DNA from: Streptomyces sp. SirexAA-E | Lineage (GTDB): Bacteria; Actinomycetota; Actinomycetes; Streptomycetales; Streptomycetaceae | DNA: 64,000 nucleotides | Assembly: GCF_000177195.2 (NCBI RefSeq) | Contig: NC_015953.1 | Coordinates: 2,108,001-2,172,000 of the forward strand | Reading direction: 5' to 3' | Shown here: positions 1 to 7,052 of the stretch, piece after piece | Position numbering within the stretch: the first letter of the stretch is position 1 | Layout of the letters: each line of letters begins with the position of its first letter | Notes under the pieces: generated by a model | Database searches by the model: none | Told to the model about the DNA's origin: nothing | What the model saw: only the letters and a program-made list of their open reading frames with translations | Program-made: the position numbers and the translations under genes

Positions 1-618
1 GCCTTCGTGGTGTTCCAGGAGGTCCGCGACCGCAAGCGGCAGCAGGAGTTCGCCCTCGACGTGCTGCCGGCCAAGCTGTTCCTGCTGAAGCTGGTCGCCC
101 TGGTCGCGGCCGTCCTCGTCGTCACGCTGCTGCTCGCCAGCTACAAGGGCGCCCCGGTCGTGCTGCTGATCCTCGGCGTGCTGGTCGTCGGGTTCGGCTA
201 CCTGATGCGCAACGCGATCATCGGCCGCCACATCTACGCCATCGGCGGCAACCTGCCCGCGGCCAAGCTGTCGGGCGTGAAGGACAAGAAGGTCACCTTC
301 CTGGTCTTCCTGAACATGGGGATGCTCGCGGCCCTGGCGGGTCTGGTCTTCGCCGCCCGCTTCAACGCGGCCTCGCCCAAGGCCGGCCTCAACTTCGAAC
401 TGGAGGCCATCGCCGCCTCCTTCATCGGCGGCGCGTCGATGAGCGGCGGGGTCGGCACGGTCCTCGGCGCGATCATCGGCGGTCTGGTCCTCGGGGTGCT
501 GAACAACGGCATGAACCTCGTCGGCATCGGCACCGACTGGCAGCAGGTCATCAAGGGCGCCGTGCTGCTGGCCGCGGTCGGCTTCGACGTCTGGAACAAA
601 CGCAAGGTTGGCTCCTGA
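1..618 (+). CDS. Sugar ABC transporter permease, XylH/MmsB type (5' end outside window)
   Basis: The visible part is the last 205 codons of a membrane permease of the ribose/xylose class (BPD_transp_2 family), which carries monosaccharides through the cytoplasmic membrane with a periplasmic-type binding protein and a double-ATPase subunit. Several hydrophobic segments are visible, and the stretch GRHIYAIGGNLPAAKLSG is the conserved cytoplasmic EAA-like loop of this family; the C-terminal helices contain GGASMSGGVGTVLGAIIGG. The gene ends 63 bp before a convergent arabinofuranosidase, which suggests a pentose (xylose or arabinose) substrate. The substrate itself is inferred from context. The start codon and any operon partners lie to the left of the window. 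Confidence 0.9.
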   Translation, partial: AFVVFQEVRDRKRQQEFALDVLPAKLFLLKLVALVAAVLVVTLLLASYKGAPVVLLILGVLVVGFGYLMRNAIIGRHIYAIGGNLPAAKLSGVKDKKVTFLVFLNMGMLAALAGLVFAARFNAASPKAGLNFELEAIAASFIGGASMSGGVGTVLGAIIGGLVLGVLNNGMNLVGIGTDWQQVIKGAVLLAAVGFDVWNKRKVGS

Positions 619-633
619 CGGCTCGACGACCCG

Positions 634-663
634 GAGCGGCGCTTCTTTCCAGGAGCGCCGCTC
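634..663. terminator. Bidirectional hairpin between convergent genes
   Basis: A perfect 9-bp inverted repeat (634-642 GAGCGGCGC with 655-663 GCGCCGCTC) with a 12-nt loop sits between the permease stop and the convergent GH51 stop. There is no strong T-run, as is common in Streptomyces terminators. Confidence 0.6.
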
Positions 664-681
664 TCGCGCGTCCGCGCCGTG

Positions 682-2199
682 TCAGACCAGTCGGATCATG
701 TTCCAGGACATCGGCTCCAGGACGGCCTTGAGCGTGCCGTCCTCCAGCACGGTGCCCGCGGCCGGGCGCGGCGTCACCCGGTCCGGTTCGGCCAGGGTGT
801 TGCGGGCCTCCGGATCGGCGTCGGCCAGCACCTGGTGCTCGGCGACCGTGCCCAGCTCCAGACCCCGCAGGCCGACTTCGAGCGGCAGGGCGGTGTCCTG
901 ACCGCGGTTGACGGCGAAGACGGTCACCACGCCCGTCTCCGGGTCCCGTACCGCCGTGGCGTGCAGCAGGTCCGTCTCGCCGTACCTGGCCGTGGTGTAC
1001 GTGGGCGAGTCCACCCGTACGTCCAGCACCTCGCCCCGGCCGTGGCGGGCGGCCTGGGCGAAGGGGTGGAAGGTGGTCTGCCGCCAGGCGGGCCCGCCCG
1101 GCTCCGTCATGATCGGGGCGATCACGTTGACCAGCTGTGCCAGACAGGCCACGGTCACCCGGTCCGCGTGCCGCAGCAGGGCGATCAGGAGGCTGCCGAA
1201 GACCACGGCGTCCGTCACGCTGTAGTTGTCCTCCAGCAGACGCGGCGCCTCGGGCCAGTCCAGCGGGTTCTCCCGGGTCTCCTGCTGGAAGCGGACCTGG
1301 TACCAGACGTTCCACTCGTCGAAGGAGAGGTTGATCTTCTTCGGTGACTTCAGGCGGGCCCCGACGTGGTCGCAGGTGGCGACGACGCTCTCGATGAACG
1401 ACTCCATGTCCACGGCTGAGGCGAGGAAGGAGTCGCGGTCGCCGTCGGTCTCCTCGTAGTAGGCGTGCAGGGATACGTGGTCGACGAGGTCGTAGGTCTC
1501 GGCGAGCACCGTGGCCTCCCACGCGGCGAAGGTCGGCATGGCGCGGCTGGAGGAGCCGCAGGCCACGAGTTCGACGGACGGGTCGATCTGGCGCATCGCA
1601 CGGGCGGTCTCGGCGGCGAGGCGGCCGTACTCCTCGGCGGTCTTGTGGCCGGTCTGCCAGGGACCGTCCATCTCGTTGCCCAGGCACCAGAGCCGGATCC
1701 CGAAGGGGTCCTTGTCGCCGTGCGCGGCCCGGAGGTCGGAGAGCTCGGTGCCGGCCGGGTGGTTGGCGTACTCCTGGAGCCGGACGGCCTCCTCGACGCC
1801 CCGGGTGCCCAGGTTGACGGCGAGCATCGGTTCGGCCTGCGGGCCGATCTTCCGGAGGAAGCCGATGTACTCGGACAGACCGAAGCGGTTGGTCTCCGTG
1901 GAGCGCCAGGCCAGGTCGAGACGGCGCGGGCGCTCGTCGGCGGGCCCGACGCCGTCCTCCCAGCGGTAGCCGGAGACGAAGTTGCCGCCGGGGTAGCGGA
2001 TGGTGGTGACACCGAGTTCGCGGATCAGGTCCAGGACGTCGGTACGCAGCCCTGCCTCGTCGGCCGAGGGGTGGCCCGGCTCGTAAACGCCGTCGTAGAC
2101 GCAGCGGCCGAGGTGTTCGACGAAGGATCCGAAGAGCCGGGGGTTCACCTCGCCGACGGTGAAGGCCGGGTCAAGGGTGAAGCGCGCGGTGCGGGTCAT
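682..2199 (-). CDS. Alpha-L-arabinofuranosidase, glycoside hydrolase family 51
   Basis: The 505-residue enzyme removes terminal arabinofuranosyl groups from arabinan or arabinoxylan oligosaccharides. It has no signal peptide, so it probably works inside the cell on imported oligosaccharides. The GH51 hallmarks are present: YPGGNF near the N-terminus, the acid/base Glu176 in GNEMDGPWQ and the nucleophile Glu295 in SFDEWNVWY, followed by the C-terminal beta-sandwich. I chose the ATG at 2197-2199 because a GAGGAA ribosome site precedes it and the conserved MTRTARFTLDPAFTVGEVN start aligns with the family; the open frame extends 47 codons further upstream without homology. It converges with the sugar permease, and an AT-rich inverted repeat lies just upstream. 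Confidence 0.93.
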   Translation of the reverse strand: MTRTARFTLDPAFTVGEVNPRLFGSFVEHLGRCVYDGVYEPGHPSADEAGLRTDVLDLIRELGVTTIRYPGGNFVSGYRWEDGVGPADERPRRLDLAWRSTETNRFGLSEYIGFLRKIGPQAEPMLAVNLGTRGVEEAVRLQEYANHPAGTELSDLRAAHGDKDPFGIRLWCLGNEMDGPWQTGHKTAEEYGRLAAETARAMRQIDPSVELVACGSSSRAMPTFAAWEATVLAETYDLVDHVSLHAYYEETDGDRDSFLASAVDMESFIESVVATCDHVGARLKSPKKINLSFDEWNVWYQVRFQQETRENPLDWPEAPRLLEDNYSVTDAVVFGSLLIALLRHADRVTVACLAQLVNVIAPIMTEPGGPAWRQTTFHPFAQAARHGRGEVLDVRVDSPTYTTARYGETDLLHATAVRDPETGVVTVFAVNRGQDTALPLEVGLRGLELGTVAEHQVLADADPEARNTLAEPDRVTPRPAAGTVLEDGTLKAVLEPMSWNMIRLV

Positions 2200-2234
2200 G
2201 GCTTCCTCACGGGTCGACTGCCTACACATGCTCG

Positions 2235-2269
2235 GTTCGAAATATCGAATACTGATCGCAACTTCGAAC
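2235..2269 (-). promoter_or_regulatory. Candidate operator upstream of the arabinofuranosidase
   Basis: GTTCGAA at 2235-2241 is mirrored by TTCGAAC at 2263-2269, and a second near-palindrome (CGAAATATCG) lies just inside the left arm. The stretch is far more AT-rich than its surroundings and starts 36 bp upstream of the chosen ATG, as expected for a sugar-responsive repressor site. The cognate regulator is not in the window. Confidence 0.4.
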
Positions 2270-2329
2270 GGACCGTAGAGTCCCGCCTCACCCGGCGTCA
2301 ATGCCCCGCACACACACCGGCGCACGGCG

Positions 2330-2363
2330 GAGGGCCGCACCCCGGTGACGGGATGCGGCCCTC
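2330..2363 (-). terminator. Hairpin downstream of ohr
   Basis: A 10-bp perfect stem (GAGGGCCGCA at 2330-2339 with TGCGGCCCTC at 2354-2363) follows the ohr stop codon on the minus strand and separates it from the arabinofuranosidase promoter region. Confidence 0.6.
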
Positions 2364-2382
2364 GGACGTGCGGGGTGCCGGA

Positions 2383-2811
2383 TCAGACGACCGACAGGTC
2401 CACCGTGATGTTGCCGCGGGTGGCGTTCGAGTACGGGCACACCTGGTGCGCCTTCTCGACCAGCGACCGCGCGGTGTCCTGGTCCACGTTCGGGATGGAG
2501 GCGGTGATCGCCACCGCAAGGCCGAAGCCGCCGGCCTCGGTCTTGCCGATGGAGACGGCCGCGGTCACCGTCGAACCGGTGATGTCCGCCTTCTCCTTAC
2601 GGGCGACCACGCCGAGAGCGCCCTGGAAGCAGGCGCTGTAGCCCGCCGCGAAGAGCTGCTCGGGATTGGTGCCGGCACCGCTGCCGCCCATCTCCTTCGG
2701 CGGGTTGACGACGACGTCGAGCTTGCCGTCGTCGGAGGAGACGCGGCCGTCACGGCCGTTCTCAGCGGTGGCGACGGCGGTGTAGGCGACGTCGATGCTC
2801 TGGATGGTCAT
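2383..2811 (-). CDS. ohr: Organic hydroperoxide resistance protein, OsmC/Ohr family
   Basis: The 142-residue thiol peroxidase reduces organic hydroperoxides using a reactive cysteine pair and lipoylated or thiol partners in the cytoplasm. The two catalytic cysteines are visible: Cys61 in GYSACFQ and Cys125 in HQVCPYSNATRGN; the family motif NPEQLFAAGYSACF is intact. The ATG at 2809-2811 has a strong AGGAGG site 8 bases upstream. The nearby MarR-type regulator lacks the N-terminal redox cysteine of OhrR, so it is probably not the regulator of this gene. The length is typical of the family. Confidence 0.95.
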   Translation of the reverse strand: MTIQSIDVAYTAVATAENGRDGRVSSDDGKLDVVVNPPKEMGGSGAGTNPEQLFAAGYSACFQGALGVVARKEKADITGSTVTAAVSIGKTEAGGFGLAVAITASIPNVDQDTARSLVEKAHQVCPYSNATRGNITVDLSVV

Positions 2812-2877
2812 ACGGGTGACTCCTCCTGCTGATGCGCCGCGACTCGCGCCCACGACCGCGACGGCCTGGGACCGAGC

Positions 2878-3906
2878 CTAGCGGTCGGCGTCGAGGGAGA
2901 CGATCATCTTCCCCGTGTTCTCGCCGCGCAGCAGGCCGAGGAACGCGTCGAAGCCCTTCTCGATGCCCTCGACCTTGGTCTCGCGGTACTTGAGCGCGCC
3001 GGAGGACAGCCAGCCGGCGACCTCGTCGACGAACTGCGGCTGGAGCGCCGAGTGGTCGCCGACGAGCATGCCCTGGAGGCGCAGCCGCTTGCCGATGACC
3101 AGGGCGAGGTTGCGCGGGGCGGGGGTGGGCTCGGTGGAGTTGTACTGCGCGATCATGCCGCAGATGGTGGCGCGCCCGTGCACGTTGAACGAGGAGATCG
3201 CGGCCTCCAGGTGCTCCCCGCCGACGTTGTCGAAGTAGACGTCGATGCCGTCGGGGGCGGCCTCGGCGAGCTGGTCCTTGACGGGGCCGTTCTTGTAGTT
3301 GAAGGCCGCGTCGAAGCCGTACTCCTCGGTGAGGAGCTTGACCTTCTCGTCGGAGCCCGCGGAGCCGATGACCCGGGAGGCACCCTTGAGCTTCGCCATC
3401 TGGCCGACCTGGCTGCCGACCGCGCCGGCCGCGCCGGAGACGAAGACGGCGTCGCCCTCCTTGAAGGAGGCGACGTCGAACAGCCCGGCGTAGGCGGTGA
3501 GTCCCGTCATGCCGAGGACACCGAGGTAGGCGGAGAGCGGGGCGATCGAGGCGTCGACCTTCACCGCGTGCTCGGCGGGGACCTCCGCGTACTCGCGCCA
3601 GCCCTTGCCGTGCAGCACGTGGTCACCGACGGCGATCCCGTCGGCGTTCGAGGCGATGACCTCGCCGACCGCGCCGCCGTCCATGGGCCGGTCGAGCTCG
3701 AAGGGCGGGGTGTACGACTTCACGTCGTTCATCCGGCCGCGCATGTAGGGGTCGACCGAGAAGTACAGGTTGCGCACGAGGACGCGGCCCTGGCCGGGTT
3801 CGTTCACCGGCGCCTCGCGCAGCGCGAAGTCCGAGGCCTCGGGCCAGCCCTGCGGGCGTGCGACGAGGTGCCATTCGCGGCCGGAGGTGGGAAGTGCTGC
3901 AGACAT
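2878..3906 (-). CDS. NADP-dependent oxidoreductase, CurA/leukotriene B4 dehydrogenase-like
   Basis: This 342-residue zinc-free medium-chain reductase of the CurA/YncB type probably reduces activated carbon-carbon double bonds of enones with NADPH. It shows the N-terminal GroES-like domain (YFSVDPYMRGRM), the nucleotide-binding motif SGAAGAVGSQVGQMAKLKG, and the family stretch YFDNVGGEHLEAAISS. The ATG at 3904-3906 is preceded by GAGGAG. It diverges from a marR gene 113 bp away; such pairs commonly form a regulator/target unit for electrophile stress. The true substrate cannot be read from the sequence. Confidence 0.88.
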   Translation of the reverse strand: MSAALPTSGREWHLVARPQGWPEASDFALREAPVNEPGQGRVLVRNLYFSVDPYMRGRMNDVKSYTPPFELDRPMDGGAVGEVIASNADGIAVGDHVLHGKGWREYAEVPAEHAVKVDASIAPLSAYLGVLGMTGLTAYAGLFDVASFKEGDAVFVSGAAGAVGSQVGQMAKLKGASRVIGSAGSDEKVKLLTEEYGFDAAFNYKNGPVKDQLAEAAPDGIDVYFDNVGGEHLEAAISSFNVHGRATICGMIAQYNSTEPTPAPRNLALVIGKRLRLQGMLVGDHSALQPQFVDEVAGWLSSGALKYRETKVEGIEKGFDAFLGLLRGENTGKMIVSLDADR

Positions 3907-3954
3907 GGGCGGGGGGTCTCCTCGATGTCTCGCGGACGGGAAGCGAAATGCTTC

Positions 3955-4012
3955 ATTACCTGAAACAACCATGCGCCTGAATATTTCACGTTGTCAAGTA
4001 ATTGGGTACCCT
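3955..4012. promoter_or_regulatory. Candidate MarR operator and leaderless promoter
   Basis: ATTACCTGAAACAAC (3955-3969) is mirrored imperfectly by GTTGTCAAGTAAT (3990-4002) in the gap between the divergent reductase and marR genes. On the plus strand, TTTCAC (3984-3989) and TACCCT (4007-4012) are spaced 17 bp apart and would start transcription at about the marR ATG at 4020. This fits an autoregulated leaderless transcript. Confidence 0.45.
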
Positions 4013-4019
4013 GTGTGTC

Positions 4020-4457
4020 ATGGCCACCTCGCGCACGGACCCGCTGACCCTGGACGTCATAGAACTGATCGGTGACGTCGTGGCCCGCTACCACGAGGAG
4101 TACGACCGGGCCGCGGCCGCGCACGCGCTGACCGGTGCGCAGGCCAGGGTTCTGGGTCTCCTGTCCCTCGAACCGATGCCCATGCGCCGGATCGCCCGCC
4201 GGCTGAAGTGCGAGCCCTCCAACGTCACCGGCATCGTCGACCGGCTGGAGCTCCGCGGCCTGGTGGAACGCCGTCCGGACCCGGCCGACCGGCGGGTCAA
4301 GCTGGCCGCCGCCACCGACGAGGGCGTCCGCACGGCCCGGCAGCTGCGGGACGCGCTGGACTTCGCCCGGGAGCCGCTCGCCGAGCTCACCGAGGCCGAG
4401 CGCACCCTCCTGCGCGATCTGCTGCGCCGGATGCTGGGCACGGACCCGGACGTCTGA
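4020..4457 (+). CDS. MarR family transcriptional regulator
   Basis: This 145-residue winged-helix repressor has the core MRRIARRLKCEPSNVTGIVD recognition helix and the wing ERRPDPADRRVKL typical of MarR. A TTG at 4002 could extend the frame by six codons, but ATG 4020 fits better with the promoter spacing. It carries only one cysteine, in the recognition helix region, so a thiol-switch mechanism like OhrR is unlikely. The inverted repeat in the divergent gap suggests that it controls the CurA-like reductase and itself; this is inferred. Confidence 0.88.
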   Translation: MATSRTDPLTLDVIELIGDVVARYHEEYDRAAAAHALTGAQARVLGLLSLEPMPMRRIARRLKCEPSNVTGIVDRLELRGLVERRPDPADRRVKLAAATDEGVRTARQLRDALDFAREPLAELTEAERTLLRDLLRRMLGTDPDV

Positions 4458-4484
4458 GGACGCCTCGGCCGTGCCCCGTCCGGC

Positions 4485-5171
4485 TCAGGTGCAGAACCAG
4501 AGCCAGTGGGTGCAGGTCTCGGTGGGGGACGGAGTGGGGGTGGGCTCCTCCTCCGGAGGGTCCGGCCGCGTCGGGCTGTCACTCGGAGCGGGGCCGGTCG
4601 GCTCGGCGGGGGTACCGCTGTCGTCCGGGCCCGGGGTCGCGGAGGGTGAGGTGTCCGCCGGGTCGGACGCCGCCTTCGAGGAGGCGGAACCGGACGGCTC
4701 GGGCTCCGTCGGGGTCGGCGACGCGGTGGCCGAGGGCCCGCCGGAGCGCGAGGCCGTCGCGGGAGCGGTGGTGGGCTGGTCCACGGGCCCCGGGCCCGCG
4801 GGTCCGGGGCTTGTCGAGGGACCCGGCTCGGCCCCGGTGGTGGGTCCCGTCGCGTCGGTGACGTAGTCGGCGGCGCCGTCCTCGTGCCCGGCCTCGGTCG
4901 CCAGCTCGGCCAGGCTCAGCGCCCCGAGGGCCAGCACGACCCCGGCCGCCGCCAGCAGCATCCCGCGTCCGCGCCGCCGGTGCCCCCGGCGCCCCCGCCC
5001 GCGCCGCCGCGCCGGGTCGGCGGGCAGGTCGCTCCCACCGGCGGGTCCGGGATCGTCGGGACCCGGTTCCACAGGAGCGGTGAAGGGGGTCAGCGCCTCG
5101 GCGGGCGTACCGCAACCGGCACACGCCAGGGCGCCGTTGAGGTGCCGTCGGCACGGCTGGCAGTAGTCCAT
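4485..5171 (-). CDS. SCO2400-family protein: zinc-ribbon-like N-terminus, one membrane helix, Pro/Ser/Thr-rich tail
   Basis: The 228-residue protein starts MDYCQPCRRHLNGALACAGC, with two CxxC pairs as in a small zinc ribbon. An arginine-rich stretch (RRRGRGRRGHRRRGRG) then precedes a single transmembrane helix (about residues 70-90). The outside part is long and low in complexity (Pro, Ser, Thr, Asp, Glu) and ends in the conserved-looking CTHWLWFCT. I recognise the family from Streptomyces but no function is known to me. The topology implies cytoplasmic Cys motifs and an extracytoplasmic tail. Confidence 0.75.
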   Translation of the reverse strand: MDYCQPCRRHLNGALACAGCGTPAEALTPFTAPVEPGPDDPGPAGGSDLPADPARRRGRGRRGHRRRGRGMLLAAAGVVLALGALSLAELATEAGHEDGAADYVTDATGPTTGAEPGPSTSPGPAGPGPVDQPTTAPATASRSGGPSATASPTPTEPEPSGSASSKAASDPADTSPSATPGPDDSGTPAEPTGPAPSDSPTRPDPPEEEPTPTPSPTETCTHWLWFCT

Positions 5172-5294
5172 GTCGCCCGCAGACTAGACGCGCGGGGAAC
5201 GTTCGAGGAAGCCGCGCAGGTGAGGATCCTGTGTGGAAGCCCGGTTTCCGGAGCTCTCCGTCCGATAAGCGGCAGACGCGGCAGGATGGGTGCC

Positions 5295-5867
5295 ATGACC
5301 GCTCCCGCCCCGTTCGGGCCGCTCGAATTCCAGCTCGTCCTGCTGCGCCGGATGGCCGACCACCAGCCGGACCTGGTCGAGGACGCCCGCCACGAACTGA
5401 GCGCCACGCTCGCCGAGATGAGGGAGGCCAACCGCCGCTGGCAGGCGATGGCCCGGGCCCCGCGCGGCCGTGGTGCGCTGCGCCGCTACCGCTCGGTGCT
5501 GGGCGAGCCCGAGTCCTCCGTACGCCGCGCGGTCGGCGACCTGGAGTGCGACGCGCTGCTCTGGCGGCTGCCGCTCTGGCCGGACCTCCGCTTCGAGGTG
5601 ATGGCCGGCCCCGGCGGGGCCGTGTGGAACGAGTGGCTGGTCCGCGCCCCGGGAGCCCCCGCCCCCGACCTGCGGACGGCCGGCGACCTGCTCCCCTGGT
5701 CGTGCACCGTGGACGAGGTGGCCCGCGCCTTCGCGCCGGCCCGCCCGATGGAGGGCAGCGCGCCGACCCGCTGGGCCCTGGCCTTCACCGACCCGTCCGA
5801 CCACCGTCCCTGGATCGCGGAGTTCACCTGGGGGCTGCTCCAACGGCTGCTCCCCGGCCGCGTCTGA
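5295..5867 (+). CDS. Hypothetical protein, 190 residues
   Basis: I do not recognise a domain. The protein has no signal peptide or membrane helix. It is rich in Arg, Ala and Pro, with an N-terminal helical part (residues 10-55) and a Trp-rich C-terminal part (WNEWLVRAPG, PWIAEFTWG). Codon use is fully Streptomyces-like and the frame is clean for 190 codons. ATG 5295 (with an alternative ATG at 5286) is chosen. It is divergent from the SCO2400-type gene and lies 130 bp before the mbl-like gene. Confidence 0.6.
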   Translation: MTAPAPFGPLEFQLVLLRRMADHQPDLVEDARHELSATLAEMREANRRWQAMARAPRGRGALRRYRSVLGEPESSVRRAVGDLECDALLWRLPLWPDLRFEVMAGPGGAVWNEWLVRAPGAPAPDLRTAGDLLPWSCTVDEVARAFAPARPMEGSAPTRWALAFTDPSDHRPWIAEFTWGLLQRLLPGRV

Positions 5868-5997
5868 CACCTGTCGGGCCGTCAGTTCCGGGTCCCCCCG
5901 ACGGCTCATCCAGCGCGCGCCGCCCGGGGCCCGGCGGGACGATGCCAGGAAGACCGGCTGCCGCCGGTGCCCCGTCCGCGCTCCGGGAGAACCTGCC

Positions 5998-7035
5998 GTG
6001 ACCGTCAGCCTCGATCAGTTGCGCCGTTGCCATCTCGCCGTCGACCTCGGGGCCGCCAGGACCCGTGTGTACATCAAGGGACTGGGCCTCGTCGTCGACG
6101 AACCCAGCGTCGCCGCCGTGAACACGCGCACCGGCTCGCTCATCGCCGTCGGCACACTGGCCGAACAGATGACCGGCCGTACCCCGGGCTACATCCGGGT
6201 GGCCCGGCCGGTCTCCGGCGGGACGGTCGTCGACATCGACATGGCCCAGCGCATGCTGCGCCACCTCCTCGGCGAGAAGCTCCGCCGCCAGCTGCGCCGC
6301 AAGCCCCGGCTGCGCGCCGCCGCCTGCACCCCGCACGAGAGCGACCCGCTGGCCCAGCGCGCCACCGTGGAGACCCTCGTCGGGCTCGGGGCGCGCCGGG
6401 TGGAGCTGGTGGACACCCTGATCGCCGCCGCGGTCGGCTGCGGTATGCCGGTGGAGCAGCCGACCGCGACCATGATCATGGTGTGCGGCGCGGCCACCAC
6501 CCAGATCGCGGTGCTCTCGCTGGGCTCGATCGTGACGGCCGTCCGCATCCCGATCGGCGGCGAGGCCATCGACCACGCGGTGATCCAGTACCTGCGCCAG
6601 CACCACCAGCTGATGCTGCCCAGCCAGTCCGTGCGACCGCTCCAGCTGGCCCTCAGCGGGGGCGGCCTGACACCGGGCGGCCCCGCGGTCACCGACATCC
6701 ACGGCCGTGACGTGGCCACCGGGCTGGCCCGTACCGTGCAGGTCGACACCGCCGCCGTACGGCAGGCGATCCACGCCCCGCTCACCGCGGTGCTGGACGG
6801 ACTGGGCAAGGTGCTGCGCGACTGCCCGCCCGACCTGGTGGCCGACATCGCCGACTCCGGGATCACGATGGTCGGCGGCAGCGCCCTGCTCCCCGGCCTG
6901 GACGAGATGCTGCGCGACGCGACCGGCGTCCCGGTCCACATCGCCGAGCGGCCCGACGTCTGCGCGGTGCTCGGGCTCGGGGCCATGCTGGACGGCAAGA
7001 TCCAGCCGCTGGTACTCAACCCGCTCGCGGGCTGA
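5998..7035 (+). CDS. mbl: MreB/Mbl-like actin homologue
   Basis: This 345-residue bacterial actin of the MreB family is expected to form membrane-associated filaments that guide cell-wall or spore-wall assembly. It shows the phosphate 1 region (AVDLGAARTRVYIKG), the phosphate 2 region (MVCGAATTQIAVLSLG) and the adenosine motif (GITMVGGSALLPGLDEML). The GTG start is at 5998. Unlike the classical mre locus, no mreC, mreD or rodA follows, which matches the isolated Mbl paralogue of Streptomyces rather than the mreB operon. The downstream kinase gene starts 17 bp after the stop and may be cotranscribed. Confidence 0.85.
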   Translation: MTVSLDQLRRCHLAVDLGAARTRVYIKGLGLVVDEPSVAAVNTRTGSLIAVGTLAEQMTGRTPGYIRVARPVSGGTVVDIDMAQRMLRHLLGEKLRRQLRRKPRLRAAACTPHESDPLAQRATVETLVGLGARRVELVDTLIAAAVGCGMPVEQPTATMIMVCGAATTQIAVLSLGSIVTAVRIPIGGEAIDHAVIQYLRQHHQLMLPSQSVRPLQLALSGGGLTPGGPAVTDIHGRDVATGLARTVQVDTAAVRQAIHAPLTAVLDGLGKVLRDCPPDLVADIADSGITMVGGSALLPGLDEMLRDATGVPVHIAERPDVCAVLGLGAMLDGKIQPLVLNPLAG

Positions 7036-7052
7036 CGGCCACCGGGCTCGCC

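Noticed and set aside
4020..4457. MarR protein as OhrR, the regulator of ohr
   Set aside because: OhrR needs an N-terminal redox Cys, which is absent; the gene faces the CurA-like reductase instead, and ohr is beyond that gene.
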